A stretch of DNA of 64,000 nt from Lottia gigantea (Eukaryota; Mollusca; Gastropoda; Lottiidae): the NCBI RefSeq assembly GCF_000327385.1, contig NW_008707924.1, forward strand, positions 133,119 through 197,118, written 5' to 3'. The notes under the pieces were generated by a model, which worked only from the letters and a program-made list of their open reading frames with translations, ran no database searches and was not told the DNA's origin. This document shows positions 25,390 through 38,279 of the stretch, in pieces; the stretch's first letter is position 1, and every line of letters starts with the position of its first letter. A program made the position numbers and the translations under genes.

Positions 25390-26104
25390 TGATGTATAAA
25401 TTTGGATTGCTTCAAAGGGTCCTTTTGGATTGCTTTTTTTTTTTATCTAAAACGTTACATTGTTAACTGAAATTTTGATATTCTTAAATTTCAAATAAAA
25501 TGTGTATTTATAATTACATATAGGCTCTAATTGAAACTGCAATTTGATTTCTTCTTTGGATATGCGCCTGAAAAATGTCTGTTGGGTCGTCATTGAAAAC
25601 ATGAAGTAGGCCTACATACTAGTTCTGACTTTTTCTATTAAATCCTTTGTTCTGGTTAAATAACATTTCATATGTAAATATACCATTTTTGAAAAGGATA
25701 ATAAAATCAGAGGTAATTTGGGTGCTGGTTATTATCGGATTTCATTATTACGTGTCTTTATAATACAAAAAAATCAACGATTATTAATTAACGTTTAAAC
25801 ACGTTGGGTTAAAAAAAACTTCCTATATTTTATATTTACTCAGACATATTTTAAGATTCAAGATTATCGTCAATGTATGAAAATTATTACATTGAGACAA
25901 ATTTAAATAACACGATATGAATTTCAAATATGTGGTAAAACGACAAAAAAAGATATATGTACAATGATTATTATATTATGCGATTTGATAGATTAAAAAT
26001 GCTGAAATAATTTTCAAATTGAAAACCATGATTTGAATATGAATATGTGAGACACAACACAATAATATATAGAAATTGATCGAATGAGATTTAGAAGTGA
26101 TATA
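25390..26104. other. Unannotated AT-rich spacer
   Basis: Between MITE copy B1 and the 25-bp array I see no gene, RNA or clear repeat. Confidence 0.5.
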
Positions 26105-27288
26105 ATGAGATATATTTAGAATAGATATCATGAGATATCGTTAGAATAGATATCACGAGATATACATGTAGTAGGAATGGTTAATAAGATATATTTAGAA
26201 ATAGATATCATGAGATAACGTTAGAATACATATCAAGAGATATCGTTAGAATAGATATCACGAGATATACATGAATAGATATATTAGAATAGATAAGCGC
26301 TATATTTAGAGATGATAGCATGCAATATATTAAAGAACAGATGGCATGGGATATATTTAGAATAGATAGCATGAGATATATTTAGAATAGATAGCATGAG
26401 ATATATTTAGAATAGATAGCATGAGGTATATTTAGAATAGATATTTACGATGTATTTAGAATAGATATTTACGATGTATTTAGAATAGATAGCATGAGAT
26501 ATATTGAGAACAGATATCATGAGACATATTGAGAATAGACAGCATGAGATATATTTAAAATAGATAGCATGAGGTGTATTTAGAATAGATAGCATGCGAT
26601 ATATTTAGAATAGATAGCATGAGATATATTTAGAATAGATAGCATGAGATATATTTAGAATAGATAGCATCAGATATATTAAAGAACAGATGGCATGGGA
26701 TATATTTAGAATAGATATCATGAGATATATTGAGAATAGATAGCATGCGATATATTTAGAATAGATAGCATGAGGTATATTTAGAATAAATATTATGCGA
26801 TATATTAAAGAACAGATGGCATGGGATATATTTAGAACAGATAGCATGGGATATATTGAGAATAGATAGCATGAGATATATTTAGAATAGATAGCACCGG
26901 ATATATTTAGAATAAATATTATGCGATATATTAAAGAACAGATGGCATGGGATATATTTAGAATAGATAGCATGGGATATATTTAGAATAGATAGCACCG
27001 GATATATTTAGAATAAATATTATGCGATATATTAAAGAACAGATGGCATCGGATATATTTAGAACACATATCATGAGATATATTTAGAATAGATAGCATG
27101 CGATATATTTAGAATAGAGGGCATGAGGTTTATTTAGAATAAATATTATGCGATATATTAAAGAACAAATGGCATGGGATATACTTAGAATAGATAGCAT
27201 GAGACATATTTAGAATAGATAGCACCGGATATATTTAGAATAAATATTATGCGATGTATTTAGAATAGATAGCATCAGATATATATTA
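26105..27288. repeat. 25-bp minisatellite, about 1.2 kb
   Basis: Tandem units of about 25 bp made of ATATATTTAGAATAGATAGC plus ATGAG, with variants such as ATTAAAGAACAGATGGCATG and AATAAATATTATGCG. Several variants recur in the same order (AACAGATGGCATGGG, then AATAGATAGCACCGG, then AATAAATATTATGCG), which indicates higher-order duplication. Since 25 is not a multiple of three the minus-strand frame reads each unit in all three phases, giving long but meaningless open frames at 26407-26595 and 26605-26973. Confidence 0.95.
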
Positions 27289-29689
27289 AAGATGGGTTTC
27301 CTTATTTTTCAGTATCAAATTAAGCAAACTGTTTGATCTGTTGGTGTTTATAATGAATAATCATGTATTCTTAATCATATCATTGTGTTCTTATTGTATA
27401 TAATTGAGAGTTTTAACCACTCATAAATGTCCATGTATGTACAGTCTGGATAAACAAAAAAAAAAGACTTTGACCTTTTTTGATCGGTCACTCATCGTTC
27501 TACTTTCTATTCATATAAGTATAGGTATTTTCATTTTCTTATAAACCTCATAATTTTACTTCGTAGTAAGAAGGATCTATGGTAACAATATAAGTGAGTT
27601 TAATAAAAAAATTTTTTATGTATATGATAATGTATTGCAGACATCCAAATCCCAATCTCCAGCAAAGATATATCGACAAGCTAACAAAATCACAGAGATA
27701 AATAAGTTTAGCAGTCTTTAACGAATCATTTGGGAAAGAAATGAAACGTGTTGATGTAAATGTTTTAATACAGGGGCGGTGATATCAGCCTAAAAGAAAG
27801 CATTATTAATTTGAAACCAACTTCCAGGGATTTTCAAATGCATGTATTATCTTGGTCCTTGATAACATTAGCTGAATTGTACTTCTTAAGATAGAATTGA
27901 AGCAGCTAATCAGTCCCCTAGAACACAACCAGGTGGTGTTCTCTGATGACCAAGAGTTTGAGGATACTGAATTCACATAATCAAGGGTTTTATAAGTATA
28001 AACTTTACGAAAATGTGAGCTTGATGAATACTGACTTCATAATATATCCAGCAGTTTAGTGAGTACTGACTCATAAATACTGAAAAGGGATTGAATAACT
28101 ATTAAATTCACATAACGAAGATTTTGATAAATATTGACCTTGAGCGCTTAATAAATACAGCAGATAAAAACAGACTTCATGTAACCAGGGCTTGGAAAAA
28201 TATTGAATTCACGTCCCTTTCTGAATTCAAACCGAACGTTTCGTTTCACGTTTAAAAATGTACGAATATTCTTTTGAATTCAATAATTAAATATTGAAGA
28301 AAAACTTAGGCGGTAAATTGACAGAAATGAAGGAAATTATTTCTTCAAATCCGACGTCTGCAATCTGTAATCAGACGACAAATATTGCTGTTGATTCAAT
28401 CAAGCAAGATGGACTTGGTGAGCTGACGGTACTACGACAGTAATCCACTTATTATACTGAATATTCTAGCGGAAAATTCTATCCTGTAATGCACGCACAT
28501 CATTGAAGGCTTCAAAATCAAATTATATATCACCATTTCCTCTTCCATCATCAGCATCAACAATTAAAATCATATTTATTTGATGATGATTTTCAACATT
28601 TAGATATGGTGAAATGGACATATTTAACGAGAATTTCATTTTGTACTGTTAGCTTATTAATTGTAGTTATTAATTTATGTTTTTACTACGGCATTGTATA
28701 ATGATCTTCTTATTTTTGTTGAAAGATCGATACAAGTCTCAGGGACTTTTTCTAATATGACTTTAAATTAAAAAAAAATTGATTATTACCATTATTTAGA
28801 TTCGACGTTGATCGTTGAAGAAATGGTTACATTATGACACTGTCTACTATGTCTGTCTATGAGGTTGATTTTAGCTGACAGAATGAATGTAATGTAATAA
28901 AATATTAGTCATTAGCTTCATATCACCTGGCTGTCTCTTTAAGGTAAATCAGGTGAGAAAAATAGCCATCAATTCTCGGAAAATACTCAGGAATTCTTAA
29001 TATGAGGCCTGAAGCAAATAATTAAAATGGCAGCAGAAGAGAAATTTGTCTTGGAGAAGAAAGAGAAAGTTTTTCTTGTTTTTAATGGAGGAGTGTTTGA
29101 TGTCAGAATCAGTTCATTACTTCGCATTAGTCTTTAAACCAAAAATAATTGATACGGCCAGTTTTTCTTTCTTCTTAACGAAAAATAATTGACATCGCCA
29201 TTTTTTCTGTCGTTCTTCACCTTAAGCCATAGTTTGTCATTGGTGTACGTAATGAGTTATATAAAAGATCAAACGTTCCATCATGTAAAACGAGCTGAAA
29301 TCTGAAATCACTAATAATGGTCATGTTTCTAATACCGAACAGAATTCGTTAACATCATGTCTAAAATTTGTTAGTTTTTTTTACATGAAAAAAGTTCGAG
29401 GGCATTTTTCGCAAGATTTTTTAACGCACTTTTATCTGATTGGAAGAACATTCTTTTGCATATTTCATATCAATTTTCTATATTTTTCATGTTGTAATAG
29501 CTGATGTAGATATTTTATGCAAAATTTAATATAGATGTTTGGATATTCCTTATGTTCTCAATAAAGTTTACATTTTTTTTTCTAAAAAGATAGCTTTATT
29601 TCATTCAATTTTGGATAAAAAAGGAATTTCAACAATAGATGGTTTATGTCATTTCAGTTTGGTATATGGTTATGTAATATTCATTAAAA
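27289..29689. other. Intergenic stretch with a degenerate repeat
   Basis: No convincing gene. From about 27950 to 28210 there is a degenerate repetition of phrases such as AATACTGA-TTCA-ATAA and GGGTTTTATAAGTA at roughly 50-60 bp intervals. A 36-codon frame starting MAAEEKFVLEKKEK at 29028 has an ATG in a fair context but no recognisable domain and is probably chance. Confidence 0.4.
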
Positions 29690-30595
29690 TTTATATTCAT
29701 GATAATTCATCAGCAACGTTATGGTCTTATAATTATGGTTTATATTCATGAAATTTCAACAGCGACGTTATAATCACATATCATAATTTATATTCATGAT
29801 AATCCATCAACAAAATTATTTTCTTATAATAAAATTTATATTCATGATATTTCACCAGCGATGCTTAGGTCTTATATTATAATTTATATTCATGATATTT
29901 CATCACCGACTTTATGATCACACATTTATATTCATTTCATTAGAGACGATATGATCGTATATTATAATTCATATGCATGATATTTCATCAGCGTTGTTTA
30001 GGTCTTATATTATAATTTATATTCATGCTATTTCATCTTTTTGGTCATATATTATAATTTATATTCATGATATTTCATCAGCGACGATATGGTCATATGT
30101 AATAATTTTCATTCATATTTCAGCAGTGGCGTTATGGTCATACATTGTTATTGTCATATATTATGATTTATATTCATGATATGTCTTCGTTTTGGTTATA
30201 ATATAATCTATATTCATTTGAATTAATTTATATTCACGATATTTCAGCAGTGGCGTTATGGTTATATGTTATGATTTATATTCATGATATTTCATCATAT
30301 TCATCTGTGGCGTAAATGGTCATATATTATAATTTGTTTTCATGATATTTCATCAGTGACGTTTTTTATATGCATGATAGTTCACCAAATATGTGATGTT
30401 CATAATTATATTATAATCATATTCACAATAATTCAACATCGGCGTTTTGTTCACATTATTTTTTCTTATTTCACTGGATGTGTTCATTTAGTTCATGATA
30501 TCTCGTATTTATGTTCATATATATTTGATATTTCTCCTGTTGTTTGAATCTCATATATTGTATTCATTCATAATATTTCATCAGCATTTGTGCTA
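29690..30595. repeat. Degenerate tandem repeat, about 50-bp unit
   Basis: Repeated blocks of TTATATTCATGATATTTCAT followed by a CAGCGACGTTATGGTCATAT-like half and ATTATAATT. The copies have diverged strongly by substitution and length change. Short plus-strand open frames here (29973-30179 and 30284-30547) only translate the repeat. Confidence 0.85.
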
Positions 30596-32139
30596 AGATG
30601 ACCATTCATTTTTTTACTTTCTAATACATGTACTAAATACTAAATCTTTGGTAATTTAATCGGGTGACTCAGAAAAAAGAATAACACTTTTCATTTCAGG
30701 ATTATTCGTACAGTATCAAAGTTATGGCCATACAATTTTAACTTCATATAATTATAGATATATAGGACATCTTTTCACAAAAAAATTAGCTTCTTGGTTT
30801 GAAACGCTTCGAAATGGCAGCAGTTTAAAATTCATCGTCAAAAATTCCAATGGCGAAAGTTTAATTTAAGCTTTATTTGACCAAATGGGCTATGTAACAG
30901 CCAATGTCAATACAAACTGCCAGAATTCTTCAAGATTTCGTAAAGATATATTTCATTCCATTAGTCCCTATTTCTGTCTTTAGTTCTTGTTTCCAGAAGA
31001 AATTTGATTATCCAATGTAAACTTTCTCAACTTCAGAGTCCCGAACACCGTAGTCTTCTGTATCGAATCGGGAGATGGGCGAGGGTTGGTCATCTATCCT
31101 TTTAAATTAAATACCCCAAATTTCTTAATCCGAGGGCAATTTTGTGTTGGAAAAAGTGTTTATGGGCAGTTTGTACTGAAAATTGTGTTCACCATTTACT
31201 GTTTGCCATTAGTATCTAGAAAAATAGCAAGGAATTTTAAAAATACTGCTAATTCAAACTATGAAGCTATTTTCTATTGAAAAGATCACTTATATATCCA
31301 TAGTTCTTAAGTCAAAATATTATGATCTTAGTTTGATACTTTATATAAAAAATCATAAAATGAAAAGTGTTATGGTTTTTTCTATGCCACCCGATATATA
31401 AATTTAAATTCGTTACTTATAATTTTAAATCAGAAATACAAAGATGTGCGTTTATTCATTATTCATTTAACACTTTTTTATTGTAATTATTATTTAGTTA
31501 TCCAAACTGTTTTGATATAATTCTTCATCCTGTCCTCATTCGTCCAATGTACCAATAGCAAAATGGACGAACGCAAATCTCCACTTTGATTTAAATTATT
31601 TTTCTATTATTGATATTTATTTATCAATCCAATTAAATCTAAAAATTAATATCAACCACGAAATAGACATGTGGGTTCTTTGTTAATCCTCATATCGTTT
31701 TTCTATGATCGATTTTAAAACAATCATAGTCGAAATGTTGGAATTTTTGACAGTTGATTTCTTTTCTTCTTCACCTTTCTTTTTTTAAAAGTTCAATCCC
31801 AATGACAATATCCGATTAGGATGTCGTGTGCGCTCCACGTGCTGTAGACCTGCCAGCACGGTTCAATGGGGTCAGTTAGATAGATGAAATGGGATGAAAT
31901 GACTGAGCTGTCAGATCAATTTCTTCAAATCTATTTGAAATGTGAACATTATTAATTTGTGTCTGAGTGAAGATAATATCGGGGTTATTAGAAGGGATTA
32001 ATTAATAAGAAAATTGAACGGAATTTTACCTTTGAAATTCTGGTTTTATATCTCTCAAGATGAAATCTCGTTGTCTTGTAAATGGAAATATAAGTCTATT
32101 TCCTGTCCAGGGATGTCTAAAAATTCAACATCTAACATC
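30596..32139. other. Intergenic, nothing recognised
   Basis: No gene or repeat recognised. There is a CACGTG E-box inside a short CpG-bearing patch near 31825-31865. A short plus frame at 31086-31280 has no domain. Confidence 0.4.
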
Positions 32140-32570
32140 AAGAAAAAATTCAGATCAAGAGAATATTGAAATTTCAGATTGACATTGCAGGTTAAGGAAC
32201 AGTGCAAGAAATTTAGACCTTGGAAGATTTCAAGTTCAAATTTTGAATTTATATTATGAAGTTTAAAGAAGAAATTTCAGATGAAGAATTTTTGAAATTT
32301 CAGAAATATAAATTTATATCAAATTCTGATATGAAAGAAATTCCAAAGAAAGAAATTTCAGATAAAGAGATTCATAATAAATAATACATAATAATAAAAT
32401 TTTAGATGAAGAATGAAAATCTTCTTAATAAGTATTGAAGAATTCCATTTAAAAGAATTTGAATGAAATATTAAAGAATTTTAGATGAAACATTAAAGAA
32501 TTTTAGATGAAATATTGAAGATTTTAGATAAAATATGACAAATTTTAAGATGATAAATAATCAGACTGCA
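32140..32570. repeat. Degenerate A/T-rich tandem repeat
   Basis: Loosely repeated phrases GAAATTTCAGATGAAGAA and later AAAGAATTTTAGATGAAA, spaced by about 20 bp, with runs of diverged copies. It looks like an old simple array. Confidence 0.6.
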
Positions 32571-34249
32571 TTTTTAGTTACCGGATATAGAATGTTATTC
32601 ATCTCCAATCAGTTAGTCTTTTTTTTTTTTATATATAATTCAACTTTTGTTTCAATCATTAATTTGTGTGTTCTTATATACGATTATGACTCCGCATTAC
32701 TATAAGCGGCATGATGCTTTTCTTGCTTTAGGTGAAAATAGATACCCACAGTTATCATCCAATTCTTAAATCCTCAGTTAATGATGATTTTTCAAAATCG
32801 ACAAATAGAATTCTTCATCATCTTGAAATTATCTAATGTATTTGATGTTCAGCATTCACGTATTTAAGTATTTAATTACAGCGCGTGTAAGTTAGTAATT
32901 AAACAATGTCATTAGCTAAAGATCACGTGATATCGTCGTCTGGCTAATCCAAATGTAATCTGAAATCATGTCATTTTAAGACAAGAAAACAGGTTAGAAT
33001 CCTGATGGTTTTGGTTGGCAGCACGTAATAACATTTATCACTGAATCACAGACTGGCCATATATTATCCAAGTAAAACAGGACTACAGGATCATCTCTTG
33101 TCATGATATTGAAGCACGTACATTTCAGGTTGTTTCTTTTTAAAGTTTGGTAAAGAAGAAATTTCAAGACATCGACGCCCTGAAAGACCGATCCAACTTC
33201 ATTTTCCCATTTTATCTAAGACAGTATAAAACAAGACGATGGTGGGCTTTCAAAAAAATGATTTGGTTGAGTGTAGCCTAATTTTGGCTAAGTTAAGGAC
33301 GAGCAATAAGTCATGAGCGTGGAATTCGTTCAAGATGGATCAGAATCCAAGCATATATATAGCGTTTAGATATTGTTTGAAGGCCAATTTGAACGTGTTT
33401 TGGTGAAATACACTTCACTAATGAACAAAAACAAACTTTAGATGAATTTCCGGTTTGATCAAACAATGTTAATTATACAAGGGAAAACCGACGACAAAAT
33501 AATGTAAGAGAATATAAAAGTTTGGTTTGCGTTTTAATCAGATTGTGGGTTTTAATAAAATTACGAATGCATTAAACAACGTTTGGTTAGACAAGATAAT
33601 CATGGAATATTCTCATAATCCAAAACTCTTTGATGGTAATCTAGTCAGGGAGTAAGTGATTGGATTTAGAAAAAATATTAAATTTGAATCGAGCAGGCAT
33701 TGTTTTATACACGTCCGATTGATAAAATATATTGTTGGTTGTCAGAATATTTAAAGCAATAGAAGCCAACGATGCCAATTTTCGGTTTGTTGAAAAATGA
33801 AATGAAATGAATGGAGTTTTACGTCCTACTTTTTTGCACTGAAATGAGCGTAAAGAAATGTATGGAGAGAAATTATACATCAAAATCACAAATGTTTGCT
33901 CCTGTGTCCAAATATTTTTCTCGGCTTGTATATCGAGACTATCAGATTTTGACAGTGACAGCCGTCATTTGAAGACTCTTATTGATTTATTTATTTACAC
34001 TGACATAACTGTTATTGATATTGTACTAAAAATGGCCGGTAACCTTCCTTAACGCCTGACTTTATGATGACTGGATTTGTCAAGTTAACATCTTATTTTG
34101 AGAATCCACGCAGCAGTTAAAAATTAACATCCCCTTAAACGATTTCATAACCTAACCTGATGTAATGTTCAAAAATACATCCACACCCAAATGATATGCC
34201 TCGTACAATTAGGGAGTACTTATGTATGTATTGTAAAAGTAGGATAATG
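32571..34249. other. Intergenic, nothing recognised
   Basis: Mixed AT-rich sequence without recognisable exons. Small opposing frames around 33641-34052 overlap and have no family resemblance that I can see. Confidence 0.4.
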
Positions 34250-35690
34250 ACAATGATTGGAAGGTATCGTGATATTGGAAGGTATGACGATGACAACAAA
34301 ATTGTAAAGTGGTATAAAAAGAAAATCATATCGTGATGGTACGATCGGTAAGAGGATAATAACAAAACTGAAAGGCATGGTGATGATATTGGGAGGTATG
34401 ATGATGACAACAAGATTAAAAGGTATGGTGATGATATTGAGAGGTATGATGATTACAAGATTAAAAGGCACGGTGATGATATTGAGAGGTATGATGATGA
34501 CAACAAGATTAAAAGACATGGTGATATTGAGAGGTATGATGATGACAACAAGATTAAAAGACATGGTGATATTGAGAGGTACGATGATGACAACAAGATT
34601 AAAAGACATGGTTATGATATTGAGAGGTATGATGATAACAACAAGATTAAAAGGCATGGTGATGATATTGAGGGGTATGATGATGGAAACAAGATTAAAA
34701 GACATGGTGATGATATTGAGAGGTATGATGATGACAACAAGATTAAAAGGCATGGTGATGATATTGAGAGGTATGATGACGACAACAAGATTAAAAGACA
34801 TGGTGATGATATTGAGAGGTATGACGACAACAAGATTAAAAGACATGGTGATGATATTGTAAGGTATGATGATGACAACGAGATTAAAAGACATGGTTAT
34901 GATATTGAGAGGTATGATGATAACAACAAGATTAAAAGACATGGTGATGATATTGAGAGGTATGATGATGACAACAAGATTAAAAGACATGGTGATGATA
35001 TTGAGAGGTATGATGATGACAACAAGATTAAAAGGCATGGTGATGATATTGAGAGGTATGATGATGACAACAAAATTAAAATCCATGGTGATGATATTGG
35101 GAGGTATGATGATGACAACAAAATTAAAATCCATGGTGATGATATTGGGAGGTATGATGATGACAACAAGACTAAATGGCATGGTGATGATATTGGGAGG
35201 TATGATGATGACAACAAGATTAAAAGACATGGTGATGATATTGAGAGGTATGATGATGACAAGATTAAAAGACATGGTGATGATATTGAGGGGTATGGTG
35301 ATGACAACAAGATTAAAAGACATGGTGATGATATTGAGAGGTATGACGATGACAAGATTAAAAGACATGGTTATGATATTGAGAGGTATGATGATGACAA
35401 CAAGATTAAAAGACATGGTGATGATATTGAGAGGCATGATGATGACAACAAGATTAAAAGGCATGGTGTTGATATTGAGAGGTATGATGATGACAACAAG
35501 ATTAAAAGGCATGGTGTTGATATTGAGAGGTATGATGATGACAACAAGATTAAAAGACATGGTGATGATATTGAGAGGTATGATGATGACAACAAGATTA
35601 AAAGGCATGGTGATGATATTGAGAGGTACGATGATGACAACAAGATTAAAAGACATGGTGATGATATTGAGAGGTATGATGATGACAACA
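34250..35690. repeat. 48-bp minisatellite, about 30 copies
   Basis: Tandem units whose halves read GATGATATTGAGAGGTATGA and TGATGACAACAAGATTAAAA, followed by GACATGGT. Several units lack one GAT or AAC triplet, so length changes are in multiples of three and frames remain open on both strands: a 478-codon minus frame (34220-35656) and plus frames at 34377-34862 and 34866-35741. Their 16-residue periodic peptides (such as MSFNLVVIIIPLNIIT) change with the frame and have no start context, splice sites or domain, so I do not call a gene. Confidence 0.95.
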
Positions 35691-38041
35691 TATATTATAT
35701 TATATTGGGATTTTTTTTCTGTACTAAAGACTGAGATATAACTTTATATGTAAGTCACACTATTTGGATAAATGTTTTCCAGTCAATCAATTTTAAGCAT
35801 TAATTGTTGCAATTTCATTCTTTGGGCAACGGACATCAATATAGTTATCAATGGACAAATCAATTCATTTGTCACCCATTATGTTATATGGATGCAATTG
35901 TGATGTCTGTTTAAAAGATAATGATGATTTTGATACCAGTGCACAGCCTCTATTGTGGTTATCCTGGAAAAGGGGCACCAAGCAGCTGCTATGCACTACT
36001 TTTACTTTTGTTTGTATTCCAGAAATGAAATGCATTGAGTTTTCTGCCCCTGATGGTGGTGTTCCATAGGAATGCTGATTGTGCAAGAAAAAAACACTTG
36101 AATTGAGATCTGTTATCATCCTTTAATTCAGAAGAGATTTAAATATTTGAAAAACATAACAGAAAGACAAATGTTTACAGAGTTTCTGATTCTAAGAGTG
36201 GATTCCATGTTTAGTATTTCACCCTGAGGTTCAATTTGAGCTACCTTAATGGTTATATTTTGATGTAACTCTTACCGGGTTAAAAGCTAAAATGCAGCAA
36301 GTTTTGAAACAATTGTCCTTAGGGCTGAAACCACTCAGGTATAAACACACCCTTAAATCAGCTTAAAAATACATCTCACAAGGATTTAACATGAAGTATT
36401 AAGGGAGGTAACTCAATTTTACAAATTATCTGACAATCTGTCAGTAAACATCCTTAATTCCATTGTTCTCTTTTGAGTGACATATCCTGATCACAACAAT
36501 CATTGACCCCAATTGATATAGGAGTAGCCTATAGATATAAAGAAACTGTTGAGTCAGCATAATTAGTTCACAAAGACCATCATTTCTTACTTTAAATTAC
36601 AAGAAGCTAAATGTACAGCATGTAAGGTAATGGTTATGTTCATTGCTTTATACTATAGCATTATCTCTCATTGGAGAAAGAGTCTCTAAATTACACTGAA
36701 ATACATGCCTATAATTGCTTGAACAAGATAAGAGATTTCAATTCAGCTACAACTATAGGAAAGAATATAAGATAATAAATAGTAGATATAGAAGGTAGTA
36801 AAATATCACTGAGATATGACATAATGAGCTGTAGAACTAAATTTCAAATATACTAAACTTAGTTAGAGACAGTTAGATAATTGATGAATATATGAGAAGA
36901 CTGGTGTCACATGACAGGGCTCTTACTGGGTTTACATAATAAATCATAAAACTATCATATCTTCTGTTATTAATTATACCTGATATCTCTTATTGTTATT
37001 ACAATTGAGATGAATAATATAAAAAATCGTGATAAATTTCTTAGATATTTACATCATTTTTATAGATCAGTTTTTACATACATCTTAATTAGTGACAACA
37101 GTTTTTTGAATTTGGAATTTGATAAAATATTTATAGTGAGAACCAAAAATTAACTTCTTCATCATAGTCAGAAAGTCAATCTGAAAAAACATTGAAAGCA
37201 AATCATTTTCTAAACCTGTAGAAAAACATTCTTTTCACATATCTTGAGCTTATTAATATCATCAAATAAATAGAATGCCTATATTTTAAATAGACAGTTA
37301 TATAACGTCCCTTGGAACAATGAGTGAGAGCTACAGAATTAATTTTTTCTACTATTTTTGTCTACAATGCCTTTTCACTATGTAGATCTACTGTCTAATC
37401 TTGATGAATTAACACATAAAACAGAAAATATTTTTGATATATGATTTTTACAACATAAAATAATCAACTAAAACTATTATCTAAATAAAGGCAAGAATAT
37501 GTCCATTCATAGCTCATCTGAACTCATATAGTAACAAAATGTCTCTTTGATATGAGCTCAAAATAAATAAACACAAATTATTACCACATAAAAAGGCAAA
37601 TATTGTCTTTACTGCCAATTACTTATCAATTGAATTTTGCATCTTTTTAGAAAATGTGAGTGCATATATGCATACATTAACCCACTGAGATCACAGTAAA
37701 AGTTTATTGACCAGATAGAACATAATTGATCAGTATTCAGATGTTCAGCTAATCAATTTTTTTTTTTTTGGCAAAGCAATGACACTCTCTCAAACAGAGA
37801 TGCAGTGTTGATGCACAAAACTTATTTCACAATAAAGATGAAATATCCAACTCAAAACTGTTGTCACTAGACATTAATTAGAGTTTCCTCCCCTTAATCA
37901 TAAATATTACACACAATACTGACATATTCACATAAACATCTCACTGTATCTTTATTGTATATTAGAAATTCTATTCTCTTTTACTACTCATTAGCCTTTT
38001 TTCTATCATTTAATAATTGACAAAAAAATCAAAAATGTATA
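35691..38041. other. Region downstream of the DNAJB6-like gene
   Basis: AT-rich intergenic sequence. Overlapping frames at 35851-36069 (plus) and 35865-36119 (minus) have no known domain; the plus frame has several cysteines (GCNCDVC) but no wider pattern. Around 36405 a GGGAGGTAACTC motif occurs. No gene is supported. Confidence 0.4.
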
Positions 38042-38047
38042 TTTATT
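38042..38047 (-). terminator. Polyadenylation signal of the DNAJB6-like gene
   Basis: AATAAA on the minus strand about 235 bp after the stop codon at 38280-38282. A second AATAAA lies at 37951-37956. Either could end the transcript. Confidence 0.45.
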
Positions 38048-38279
38048 AAAAAAACCAAATTCCTCAGCCAATATTGAAATATTGAGCACAATATAGAAAC
38101 TGGACAAATCCAAACCATGGACTGGCAACAAATTAATATAATTTGCAAATACAAAACTAACATATATTCCTTTCAAATATACAAAATCTGACATAAATGT
38201 AGATATATATATTTTCTCAATATACAATAAAGCTTGAGTGATAAGAAGCATTGTACAACTATATATTAATATGTTATTT

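Noticed and set aside
26407-26973. Hydrophobic minus frames with repeated ISHAIYSKY
   Set aside because: Translation of the 25-bp array in rotating phases, without a start or domain.
29028-29138. Short plus frame starting MAAEEKFVLEKKEK
   Set aside because: Only 36 codons, with no donor before the stop and no recognised domain.
34220-35656. 478-codon open frame on the minus strand, the longest in the window
   Set aside because: It lies wholly in the 48-bp array, every unit gives the same 16-residue peptide, and other frames are open as well. No domain, signal peptide logic or splice context supports a gene.
35851-36119. Overlapping plus and minus frames after the 48-bp array
   Set aside because: Both are about 70-85 codons, oppose each other, and have no domain. 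The GCNCDVC cysteines alone do not define a family.
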